A DNA stretch of 64,000 nucleotides, taken from SHXR01 sp046160305 (GTDB taxonomy: Bacteria > Pseudomonadota > Gammaproteobacteria > Burkholderiales > SG8-39). Both the position numbers and the translations under genes were made by a program. The DNA is taken from the NCBI GenBank assembly GCA_046160305.1, contig JBJXGX010000355.1:1-64000 (forward strand), given 5' to 3'. Positions 32,687 through 40,801 of this stretch are shown in pieces. The notes under the pieces were generated by a model. The model did not search any database and was not told where the DNA came from. It saw only the letters and a program-made list of their open reading frames with translations. Positions within the stretch are counted from its first letter, which is position 1. Every line of letters starts with the position of its first letter.

Positions 32687-33832
32687 ATGCAACGCCCCAC
32701 GCCCGCATGGTCCACGCCCGAGCTTGCTACGTTTCGCGATCAGGTCACGCGGTTTTTCTCGGGTGAGGTTTCCCCGCATATGGAACGCTGGACGAAGCGC
32801 GGCTACATCGATCGCGAAACCTGGATGAAGGCGGGTGGGCTTGGTATCGCGCTGCCCGACGTGCCGGAAGAGTACGGCGGCGGCGGCGGAGATTTTCGGC
32901 ATCTCGCGGTGGTACTCGAAGAGGGCGGCTATGCAAGCGAAGCCGCGTTCGGTGTCGCGGTGCACGCGATCGTTGCGCAATACATTCTCGCTTACGGATC
33001 GGACGAACAGAGGCGCCGCTGGCTGCCCCGTATGACGGCCGGAGAATCGGTCGGTGCCATCGCCATGACGGAACCCGGTGCGGGCTCGGATTTGCAGGGC
33101 ATCACGACGCGCGCAATCCGGGACGGTGATGCACTCGTCATCAATGGCCAGAAGACCTTCATTACGAATGGCTGGCATGCGGGGCTCGTTATCATCGTGG
33201 CGAAGACCGATCCGACGCAAGGCGCGAAAGGGATTTCCCTGATCGTGATGGAAACCGAGAACTGCAAGGGTTTTCGCCGGGGGCGCCTGCTGGAGAAAAT
33301 CGGCCAGAAAGCGCAAGACACGGTGGAGCTGTTCTTCGATGACGTGCGCGTACCGGCATCGAACATCCTCGGTGGGCATGCAGGGCAGGGGTTCTATCAA
33401 TTGATGAATCAGTTGCCCTACGAGCGTCTCATCATCGGTGTGCGCGCGGTGGCAACCATCGAACGCGCGCTCGAACTGACGCTCGACTATGTGCGCAATC
33501 GCAAGGCCTTCGGCAAGACGCTGTTCGATCAACAAAACACGCGCTTCGAGTTGGCGGAGATGGCAACGGAAGCCAAGATTGCCCGCGTCTTCGTCGACAA
33601 ATGTGTGAGCGATCTTGTCGCGGGCAAGCTCGATGCACCGACCGCCTGCATGTCGAAGTGGTGGACGACCGATAAGCAATGTGAAGTGATCGATCGGTGC
33701 CTGCAGCTATTCGGGGGCTACGGCTACATGCGCGAGTACCCGATCGCGCGCATGTACGAGGACGCGCGGGTGCAGCGCATCTATGGCGGCGCGAACGAAA
33801 TCATGAAGGAAGTGATTGCGCGGAGTCTTTAG
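32687..33832 (+). CDS. Acyl-CoA dehydrogenase
   Basis: 381-aa FAD-dependent acyl-CoA dehydrogenase. Segments: IAMTEPGAGSDLQGI (about residues 126-140), VINGQKTFITNGWHAGL, LELTLDYVRNRKAFGKTL and the C-terminal LFGGYGYMREYPIARMYEDARV (split here over two family motifs) with YGGANEIMKEVI. The position that is Glu in short-chain enzymes (EGT) is Gly (GGA), as in long-chain and isovaleryl-type members where the base lies elsewhere. ATG 32687 follows AAGGAGAAAACA. It converges on the next acyl-CoA dehydrogenase gene. Confidence 0.93.
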   Translation: MQRPTPAWSTPELATFRDQVTRFFSGEVSPHMERWTKRGYIDRETWMKAGGLGIALPDVPEEYGGGGGDFRHLAVVLEEGGYASEAAFGVAVHAIVAQYILAYGSDEQRRRWLPRMTAGESVGAIAMTEPGAGSDLQGITTRAIRDGDALVINGQKTFITNGWHAGLVIIVAKTDPTQGAKGISLIVMETENCKGFRRGRLLEKIGQKAQDTVELFFDDVRVPASNILGGHAGQGFYQLMNQLPYERLIIGVRAVATIERALELTLDYVRNRKAFGKTLFDQQNTRFELAEMATEAKIARVFVDKCVSDLVAGKLDAPTACMSKWWTTDKQCEVIDRCLQLFGGYGYMREYPIARMYEDARVQRIYGGANEIMKEVIARSL

Positions 33833-33944
33833 GAAGCGAAGCTCCCACAGCAACCGGCATGCGGAACGTGAGTATCGACAACGCATCATCGCCATCGAAT
33901 AAATGGGACGCAGGGCGCGGTCACCGCCGGGTGCTACCGCGCGG

Positions 33945-35090
33945 CTAGAGCCCAAGCTCGCGCGCAATCAGGTCCCGCTGGATTTCGTTCGCCCCTTCGC
34001 CGAACGAATAAAGGCGTGCATCGCGCCAAATTCGTTGCAGATCCGAATCGGCGGCGTAGGCGGCGCTCGCCAAGATCTGCATGCCGTGATGCGTGACGAA
34101 CTGCAGCGCTTCGGTTGCAATCACTTTTGCCTGCGCCGCCTCGCGCCGGCATGGCCGCCCTTCGGCGATCAACCAGGCGAGATGCCGCACGACGAGGCGC
34201 GACTGGTCAACGCGCATCTGCATATCCGCAAGCCGGTGACGGATCGTCTGGTTCGCGCCCAACGGGCGGCCGAACTGCATCCGCGTCTTGGCATGTGCAA
34301 TGGCGAAGTCGACCGCGGCCTGGGCGCAACCGGTCGTAGTCGCCGCCATGCTTGCGCGTGAGTAGTGCAGGGTCGACATCAACTGGCGGAATCCGGCACC
34401 CTCGGCGCCAAGCAGAGCGGTGTCGGGTATTTCGACGTCATCGAAGCCGATATCGAAGCTTGGCATGCAATGATTGCCGAGCTTGGGCAGCTCCGTCATC
34501 GAGATGCCGGGCGACTCCCGCGGCACGAGGAATGTCGAGATCCCCTTCGCACCGGTTGTCGATGAATCAGAGCGCGCCGCGACCACCCATTGCTCGGAAC
34601 CGCGAGCGTCGCTGATCCAGGTCTTGCGCCCATTGATTCGCCAGCCTGATGCCGTGCGCACGGCCCGGGTGCGAATGGCGGCGGCGTCGCTCCCGGCATC
34701 GGGCTCCGACAGCGCGAGCGCAAAGAGTGCGCGACCGGCGGCAAGTCGGGGCAACCATTCGCGTCGTTGCGCCTCGCTGCCGTACGCAAGCAAGGTCATG
34801 CCGCCGAATGCGACGACTCGCGAGACGATCGATCCGGCGAAGTAGGCGTGTCGCGCCATCCGCTCCTGGACGAGCGCGAGGGTGATCCATGAACTTGCCA
34901 TGCCGCCGTATTGCGCCGGGAACGGCAACCCGAGTATGCCGAGCGCGCCCAGTTCGGGCAGCAGGTCGTAGGGTGGGATGTGTTCGCGATCGCGCCGCCG
35001 CACTTCATCGATCGGGAGGCGCCGCTCGAGGAAGCGCGTGACCGCATCGAGCATGCTCTCCTGATCCGGTGTGGGCGCGAAGTCGATCAT
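33945..35090 (-). CDS. Acyl-CoA dehydrogenase
   Basis: 381-aa acyl-CoA dehydrogenase, not a close copy of its convergent neighbour. Seen: FALALSEPDAGSDAAAI (about residues 123-139), RINGRKTWISDARGSEQWV, FIG-type loop GAEGAGFRQLMSTLHYSRA, and YSFGEGANEIQRDLIAREL at the end, with the Glu of EGA in the classical catalytic place. It is last of a minus-strand run of amidohydrolase, CoA ligase, Bug protein and this gene with gaps of only 7-17 bp, consistent with one pathway that activates and oxidises an imported acid. Confidence 0.92.
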   Translation of the reverse strand: MIDFAPTPDQESMLDAVTRFLERRLPIDEVRRRDREHIPPYDLLPELGALGILGLPFPAQYGGMASSWITLALVQERMARHAYFAGSIVSRVVAFGGMTLLAYGSEAQRREWLPRLAAGRALFALALSEPDAGSDAAAIRTRAVRTASGWRINGRKTWISDARGSEQWVVAARSDSSTTGAKGISTFLVPRESPGISMTELPKLGNHCMPSFDIGFDDVEIPDTALLGAEGAGFRQLMSTLHYSRASMAATTTGCAQAAVDFAIAHAKTRMQFGRPLGANQTIRHRLADMQMRVDQSRLVVRHLAWLIAEGRPCRREAAQAKVIATEALQFVTHHGMQILASAAYAADSDLQRIWRDARLYSFGEGANEIQRDLIARELGL

Positions 35091-35100
35091 CCGCGCGGGC

Positions 35101-36075
35101 TCATTCGGTCCGGACCTTCGCCGCCTTCACGATGCCGGCCCACTTCGCGAGTTCCGCCTTGAGGTAGATCGCGTGCTCCTCGGGCGATGTGCCGCGTGGA
35201 TCGAGCCCGTTTTGCTTCAGCCATTCGAGGACATCGGGTTTCTTCAGCGCCATGGTGGTCTCGTGGTGCAATCGACTCACGATCACCCGCGGCGTGCCGG
35301 AGGGCACCATGATCCCGTACCAGGAGTTGAGCTCGAATCCGGGCACGGTTTCGCTCACCGCCGGAATGTCTGGGAAATTCGGCGAACGTTGCAGTGTGCT
35401 GATCGCGAGGGCGCGCACCTTGCCGGCCTGCGCTTGTTGGATAACCCCCGAGATTCCGATGAACGCGAGTGCGATCTGCCCGCCCATCATATCGACGAGG
35501 ATCGGTGTCGAGCCTTTGTACGGTACATGCACGAGATCGAGGCCTGCGCTCAGGCTGAGCATCTCGCCGGCGAGATGGGTGGTGCTGCCGATGCCGACCG
35601 ATCCGTAGGCGAGCTTGCCCGGATTCGCTTTCGCATGGTCGATGAGCTCCTTCAGGTTGCGTGCGGGCACGTCATTGCGGACCACCAGCAAGGTCGGCCC
35701 GGAGACGACCTGCGTGACGGGCTCGAAATCGCGCTCCGAGTCGTACGGGATCTCTTTCATCAGCGCTGGTGCGATCGCCATCGGGCCAAGATGCGAGAAG
35801 AGCACGGTATAACCATCCGGTGCCGCCTTGGCGACGATGGCCGCGCCGATCGTTCCGTTGGCGCCGCCCCGGCTGTCGATCACGAACGGCTGGCCGAGTG
35901 CCTCCGACATCTTGGTCGTCACGACGCGTGCAAGCGCCTCGGCCGGACCGCCAGGCGCCCACGGGCTCACCAGCCGGATTGGCTTGGACGGCCACGCTTG
36001 CGCGTGCGCACCGGTTGACACCATCAGCCCGAGCGACACGATCACCAGACTGCGCGCAACGTTGTTGATCCGCAT
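35101..36075 (-). CDS. Bug-family (TTT) periplasmic substrate-binding protein
   Basis: 324-aa TctC-like protein with Sec signal SLVIVSLGLMVSTGAHAQ (about residues 9-26), then WPSKPIRLVSPWAPGGPAEA, NGTIGAAIVAKAAPDGYTVL, LVHVPYKGSTPILVDMMGGQ and SWYGIMVPSGTPR. ATG 36075 is preceded by GGAGGAGAACAAAC, an excellent ribosome site; the longer frame upstream lies inside the ligase gene. It probably captures the acid that the adjacent CoA ligase activates. No TctA/B genes accompany it. Confidence 0.93.
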   Translation of the reverse strand: MRINNVARSLVIVSLGLMVSTGAHAQAWPSKPIRLVSPWAPGGPAEALARVVTTKMSEALGQPFVIDSRGGANGTIGAAIVAKAAPDGYTVLFSHLGPMAIAPALMKEIPYDSERDFEPVTQVVSGPTLLVVRNDVPARNLKELIDHAKANPGKLAYGSVGIGSTTHLAGEMLSLSAGLDLVHVPYKGSTPILVDMMGGQIALAFIGISGVIQQAQAGKVRALAISTLQRSPNFPDIPAVSETVPGFELNSWYGIMVPSGTPRVIVSRLHHETTMALKKPDVLEWLKQNGLDPRGTSPEEHAIYLKAELAKWAGIVKAAKVRTE

Positions 36076-36092
36076 GTTTGTTCTCCTCCGGT

Positions 36093-37550
36093 TCACAGCG
36101 GCACAAGGCGCGCCTGCAACGCCGTCTTCAGTACCTTGCCAAGCGAGTTGCGCGGCAGCTCGTCCACGATGAATACCTCGCGCGGCACCTTGTAACCGGC
36201 GAGTTGGCGAGCACAGTGATCGCGCAGTTCCGTCGCTGAAGCGGTGCCGGTTACGATGACGAATGCGGCGATCTCTTCGTTGAACGCGCGCGACGGCCAG
36301 CCGACAACCGCGCATTCGCCGACCGCCGAATGCGTCTGCAGGATCGCTTCGATCTCTGCCGGATAGATGTTGACGCCACCGCGGATGATCATCTCCTTGG
36401 CGCGGCCCTTGAGATAGATATAGCCGTGCTCATCCTGCATACCAAGGTCGCCCGGATAATACCAACCGTCGTGAAACGCCTCGGCACTGGCTTCCGGGTC
36501 ATTCCAGAATGCGGCGGCGACGGCCGGCCCTCGATAGCGTATGCGGCCGACTTCCCCCGGCGGCAGTGGCCGGTGCGAAGCATCGACGCACTGCACGTCC
36601 ACGCCGAACACCGGGCGACCGACCGACTCGTCGAACTGCGCGGGATCTTCCCGGGAGAGGTAGCTGATGCCTCCGCCTTCGGTCGAGCTGTAATACTCGA
36701 TGAAGCCTGCGCAGATGCGCTTGCGGACCGCCCGCCGCTCCTCGACATGCAGCGCCGCACCCGATGAGAGCACGAGCCGCATGCGGCGAAACGGCGCGAG
36801 CGTTGCATCCGGCAATTCGAGCAGGCGCCGGAGCAATGTCGGGACCAGAAAGATGGCAGTGGCTTGCCGGCGGTCGACTTGCTCGCAAAGCTCGTGCGGT
36901 TCATACGGTGGTGGCACCATCACGAGCGTCGCGCCCGAATAGAGCATCAGCATCGCGAAGGTGCGGCCGCCGCCAAAGTAAAGCGGCGTTGCCGATACAT
37001 AGCGATCCTGGCTGTTGAAGCCAAGGTTCACCCACATCACGCGAAAGCGTGCGAGGAAGTGACTGTGCATGAGGCGCGGTCCTTTCGGCCGGCCGGTGGT
37101 CCCGGAGGACAGCGACATCAGGAGCGGTGCGTCGCCGGCCTGAAACGCACGCGAGATATCCGCGGTGGCGACCGATTGCTGCCAGCGCTCGTCGATCGGC
37201 AGGCACGCGAAGTCTTCGAGCGGTGTGGCGGCCGGATCGCAGAGCACGAGCTTCGCACCAAAATGCGCGGCGACCCGCGTCTGCTCCCCATTGGTCCATC
37301 GCCAGTCGAGCGGCAGCATCACCAGCCCAGCGCGGGCCAGTGCAAAGAGAAGCGTGACATGCTCGATATTGTCCCGCAGGGCCACACCGACGACATCACC
37401 AGGTGCCAGACCCCGATCGATCAGATGCGCGGCGCGTCGCTGCACCATCAAGTCGAGATCGCCGTAGCGGATGGCCTGGTCGCCGTGCATGATCGCCGGC
37501 CGGTCGCCACGTGCGCGGGCATGCTGTCTTAGCGGCTCGGCAAGATTCAT
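36093..37550 (-). CDS. Acyl-CoA synthetase / AMP-dependent ligase
   Basis: 485-aa adenylate-forming enzyme that activates a carboxylic acid with ATP and CoA. Seen: AMP/P-loop LMSLSSGTTGRPKGPRLMHS (about residues 146-165), YYSSTEGGGISYL (about 267), YPGDLGMQDEHGYIYLKGRA (about 364-383), RGGVNIYPAEIE and the C-terminal catalytic lysine in PRNSLGKVLK. The start ATG 37550 gives the usual N-terminus (ACADs-linked medium/long-chain or aromatic acid ligase size). It lies 7 bp after the amidohydrolase stop, in the same operon. Confidence 0.92.
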   Translation of the reverse strand: MNLAEPLRQHARARGDRPAIMHGDQAIRYGDLDLMVQRRAAHLIDRGLAPGDVVGVALRDNIEHVTLLFALARAGLVMLPLDWRWTNGEQTRVAAHFGAKLVLCDPAATPLEDFACLPIDERWQQSVATADISRAFQAGDAPLLMSLSSGTTGRPKGPRLMHSHFLARFRVMWVNLGFNSQDRYVSATPLYFGGGRTFAMLMLYSGATLVMVPPPYEPHELCEQVDRRQATAIFLVPTLLRRLLELPDATLAPFRRMRLVLSSGAALHVEERRAVRKRICAGFIEYYSSTEGGGISYLSREDPAQFDESVGRPVFGVDVQCVDASHRPLPPGEVGRIRYRGPAVAAAFWNDPEASAEAFHDGWYYPGDLGMQDEHGYIYLKGRAKEMIIRGGVNIYPAEIEAILQTHSAVGECAVVGWPSRAFNEEIAAFVIVTGTASATELRDHCARQLAGYKVPREVFIVDELPRNSLGKVLKTALQARLVPL

Positions 37551-37557
37551 CGCGGCG

Positions 37558-38424
37558 CTAGCTGAGTTTGTAGACGCGCCGTGCGTTGTCGCGAAACAGC
37601 AATCGCTTCGCTTCGGGGCGCAGATCCAGCGCTTCGACTTCCGCGCGCGTGCGTTCGAAATCGAGCACCGGGAAATCCGTACCGAACAAGACTTTTTCGC
37701 GCCCGAAGGTGTTGATATAGTGGGTGAACGACGCCGGCCAATACCGCGGGCTGTGCGCATCGCAACCGATGTACACATTCGGATGCTTCCAGGCCATCGC
37801 GATCATCTCGTCATGCCATGGAATGCCGATATGGATGCCGATCAGCTTCAACTCCGGAAAATCGCATGCGATGGCATCGAGTGTGATGGGCTGGCCGACA
37901 CTTCGCAGCCGGTAGCCCGGGTCATAGATCATCGATTGACCCACCTGCAACTGGATCGGCACGTCGAGCTCCACGCACTTGGCGTAGAAGGGATACCAGC
38001 GCGCATGGTTGGGCGCAAGCTCGAACCAATGCGGATAGCCATGCGCGCCGATGAAGCCGTATTCGCTGACCGATCGCTCGAATGCACGCACACCAGGCAT
38101 GCCCTCGGTCGGATCGAGACCGGTCAGGCCAGAGAATCGCGTCGGATGGCGATTCACCGCATCCGCCACCATTTCATAGGGGATGTGATAACAGGCCGGA
38201 TGACCGAGCCGACCGACCTTGGTGGCGATCACGAACGCACGTTCGATGCCGGCGGCATCCATGCGGCGCAGCATTTCGTCGAGTGTGATGCCGCGCAGCG
38301 AATCGTTCCGCACATGCATCTTGTCGCCGAAGAACGCGTCGCGATTCGGACGAACTGCCACCGACTCGGGCGTCCAGAGGTTGACGACCGCGTCGATCGC
38401 GGCGATGTCGTAGGGAGCACTCAA
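37558..38424 (-). CDS. Amidohydrolase_2-family protein
   Basis: 288-aa TIM-barrel amidohydrolase of the ACMSD-like family. Visible: FVIATKVGR, FSGLTGLDPTEGMPGVRAFE, the barrel histidine IGIHIGIPWHDEM (about residues 186-198) and REKVLFGTDFPVLDFE with the metal or base Asp (about 245). The usual N-terminal H-x-H is replaced by VVNLWTPES, as in a subgroup of these proteins. It may be a decarboxylase or hydrolase of a cyclic acid. The start is TTG 38424 (GGGATC upstream); no suitable ATG exists and the frame upstream to 38553 does not look like family sequence. First gene of the operon down to 33945. Confidence 0.85.
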   Translation of the reverse strand: MSAPYDIAAIDAVVNLWTPESVAVRPNRDAFFGDKMHVRNDSLRGITLDEMLRRMDAAGIERAFVIATKVGRLGHPACYHIPYEMVADAVNRHPTRFSGLTGLDPTEGMPGVRAFERSVSEYGFIGAHGYPHWFELAPNHARWYPFYAKCVELDVPIQLQVGQSMIYDPGYRLRSVGQPITLDAIACDFPELKLIGIHIGIPWHDEMIAMAWKHPNVYIGCDAHSPRYWPASFTHYINTFGREKVLFGTDFPVLDFERTRAEVEALDLRPEAKRLLFRDNARRVYKLS

Positions 38425-38651
38425 TGAAAGATCCCGACTGGTCTTGAGAGGGGTGGCGGCGATGATAGTCCAATCACCGCTCGTACCGTACTGCCATCGT
38501 CTATCCGAAGGCCGAGCATATGCCGCTCTTTTGCGCATCCAAGCGCATTGCATGCGCGCGAAGCGACATGCCGTTCATGTACCTCGATGCGAGGGCGGGC
38601 GCGATCGCTGGCGCGCGATTCGGGAATCGCCGCGATCTGCCGCGCAGATTT

Positions 38652-39077
38652 CTAGCGCAACCCCCTCGTGTACTTCTTCAGCACCCGGTCACGCAATTCT
38701 TGCTCGGTCGGCTCTGCAAGTGTCGGAGCGGCCTCGGTCAACGGCATTGATGCGGAAGTGCTTGCCGCCGGGTCGGCAATCCTACCGGCGCGAGGCGTTA
38801 GCGGATTGGCGAACTTGCGGTCGTCGGATGCCGGTCGATCGGCGATGCGCGGCCCATGCAAACGGGTTTCGAGGTAGCGCGCGTATTCCAGCAATCGCGC
38901 GTCGCTGCTCGTCATGGCCTGGTTCAGCACCTCGCGTGCATAGGCATAATCGTGGAGGAACTGCTGCACATCGAGTTGGCGGCGAAACTCGCGGCGCATA
39001 GGCACGACCATGCGTACGAGATAGTTCATGAGCTCGTCGTCGTCCTTGCCGTTCATCGTGGTGATTCCGTTTGCCAT
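38652..39077 (-). CDS. Small hypothetical protein downstream of amt
   Basis: 141-aa soluble, charged protein I do not recognise. The N-terminal half is predicted helical (LMNYLVRMVVPMRREFRRQL, LHDYAYAREVLNQAM, LLEYARYLETRLHG), the middle is Pro/Ala/Ser-rich and the end is TEQELRDRVLKKYTRGLR. Codon use matches its neighbours and it sits 20 bp after the amt stop on the same strand, so it is likely a real cotranscribed gene. ATG 39077 or the internal ATG 39056 may be the start. Confidence 0.6.
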   Translation of the reverse strand: MANGITTMNGKDDDELMNYLVRMVVPMRREFRRQLDVQQFLHDYAYAREVLNQAMTSSDARLLEYARYLETRLHGPRIADRPASDDRKFANPLTPRAGRIADPAASTSASMPLTEAAPTLAEPTEQELRDRVLKKYTRGLR

Positions 39078-39097
39078 GCGTCACCTATCTCCCGGGA

Positions 39098-40561
39098 TCA
39101 CCCGTTAGGTGCCAGCATTTCGCCGTGCTGCGTGACGTCGAGGCCCGCTTTCTCGGCTGCGGCATCCACGCGCAAATTCACAAACATCGCGATGACTCTC
39201 AGGATGATGACGGTGCTAATACCGGCATAGGCCATGACCGCAAATGCGCCCAGCGTATTGGTCAATACCGTGGCCGTCACCGGCGCGACGGCCGGGGTTG
39301 CGAACACCGGCGTGAGGACAGTACCGATGATGCCCCCGACGCCGTGAAGCGCGAAGACGTCCAACGAATCGTCGATTCCGAAGAGGCGCTTGAAGTTGAC
39401 AACGGCGATGAAACAGATTGCGCCGGCCGCAGCGCCGATCGCCAGCGCGCCATCCACGCCGACAAAGCCGGACGCCGGCGTGATGGCGATTAGTCCGGCA
39501 ATGGCGCCGGTCAGCGTACCCAGCACGCTCCATTGCCCGCGTTGAATGTATTCGCAGAATCCCCAAAGGATCGCGCCGCAGCAGGCGGCTACCTGCGTCG
39601 CCAGCAGCGCGCCGGCGGCTCGCCCGCTGGCCTCGAAGGCCGAGCCGGCGTTGAAGCCGAACCAGCCCGCCCAGAGCAAGCCGCCGCCGACAACTGTGAT
39701 CATGAGGTTGTACGGCACCATGGGCTCTCTGCCGAATCCAAGGCGCGGGCCCAGCACCCATGCTGCCGACAAACCACTGATGCCCGCGGCAATGTGCACC
39801 ACCGTACCGCCGGCGAAGTCCATGTGGCCTCTAAGCGCCAACCATCCGTTTGGATGCCAGACCCAGTGCGCCACGGGTGCGTAGACGACTGTGATCCACA
39901 ACACTGCAAATACCATCGTGACGCCCAGCCGCATGCGTTCGGCGGTGGCACCGAGAATCAGTGCGAATGCGATGATGGCGAAGGCCAAGTGGAACAGGAA
40001 AAACACCGATTCCGGAATGGTCGGCGCCGACACGTGAGCGCCCGCGAGTTTTCCGATCAAACCGTCGGCAAGGACGCGGTCCACGCCACCGAGCCACGGT
40101 GTGCCGGCCGTAAATGCGAGCGAGTATCCGATGACGGACCATGTCAGCGTGATCACTGCCGTCGCGGCGATCGTGTGGGCCACGATTGACAGCGCATTCT
40201 TGGTGCGAAACATGCCGGCGTAGAACAGGATGATGCCAGGCATCGTCATCAGCAGTACTAGCACTGTGGAGATCAGCATCCAGGCGGTATCGGCGCCATT
40301 GAAGCTCGACGTCTTGGATGTTCCCGCCGCATTCTTGTGAGAAGCCCCTGGGTGAGCCGGGTCCTGGGCCTGAGCGATTATGATGACTGGAGGCGCTGTG
40401 AGCTGCGCCTGAACCGGCGCCGCGAGGTGTGGCTCGGCCTTCGTCGCCGTAACGCCGTTACGGGTTGTCGCTGTGTCCATTTGCGACCAGGCATCGAAGC
40501 ACCCAAGCGTGAGGGCGACGGCCAGTGTCGTGGTTCCCGCGATGCGTACGAGTATTTGCAT
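39098..40561 (-). CDS. amt: Ammonium transporter Amt
   Basis: 487-aa ammonium channel with about eleven helices after a cleavable leader. Sec leader ILVRIAGTTTLAVALTLG (about residues 3-20), an Ala/Pro/Thr-rich periplasmic linker to about 90, then TAWMLISTVLVLLMTMPGII, AHWVWHPNGWL, GHMDFAGGTVVHIAAGISGL (pore His and the Asp of the family signature) and FALHGVGGIIG with the second pore His. The C-terminal tail EKAGLDVTQHGEML is the GlnK-interaction segment of Amt proteins. ATG 40561 follows GGGAGGAAACGA. No glnK gene flanks it. It could take up ammonium released by, or alternative to, purine breakdown (inference). Confidence 0.94.
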   Translation of the reverse strand: MQILVRIAGTTTLAVALTLGCFDAWSQMDTATTRNGVTATKAEPHLAAPVQAQLTAPPVIIIAQAQDPAHPGASHKNAAGTSKTSSFNGADTAWMLISTVLVLLMTMPGIILFYAGMFRTKNALSIVAHTIAATAVITLTWSVIGYSLAFTAGTPWLGGVDRVLADGLIGKLAGAHVSAPTIPESVFFLFHLAFAIIAFALILGATAERMRLGVTMVFAVLWITVVYAPVAHWVWHPNGWLALRGHMDFAGGTVVHIAAGISGLSAAWVLGPRLGFGREPMVPYNLMITVVGGGLLWAGWFGFNAGSAFEASGRAAGALLATQVAACCGAILWGFCEYIQRGQWSVLGTLTGAIAGLIAITPASGFVGVDGALAIGAAAGAICFIAVVNFKRLFGIDDSLDVFALHGVGGIIGTVLTPVFATPAVAPVTATVLTNTLGAFAVMAYAGISTVIILRVIAMFVNLRVDAAAEKAGLDVTQHGEMLAPNG

Positions 40562-40676
40562 TTCGTTTCCTCCCTCTGGCGCCGGTCATTGGTTTTCCGG
40601 CTTGTACCTAACGCGAGCCGACGCAATGAAATACCCCGAAAGTCGCGATCGCAGAAGGGTGTACGCGAAATTAGTT

Positions 40677-40744
40677 GTGCATCACAATCATGTTTGACAG
40701 TTTGAAAGCGTGCGACGCCCTCAGAGCATTAAGAGGTGATGCAC
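40677..40744. other. Separated 9-bp inverted repeat upstream of amt
   Basis: GTGCATCAC at 40677-40685 is the exact reverse complement of GTGATGCAC at 40736-40744. The pair brackets 50 bp in the 240-bp gap between the CocE-type gene end and the amt start (both minus strand). It could be a pair of regulator half-sites or a large stem-loop; no further support. Confidence 0.3.
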
Positions 40745-40801
40745 CCGCCGTCTCCCCTGGGATCCTCCGCGTCGTTGTGATTCGGTCGTCGACCGCTGCG
40801 C

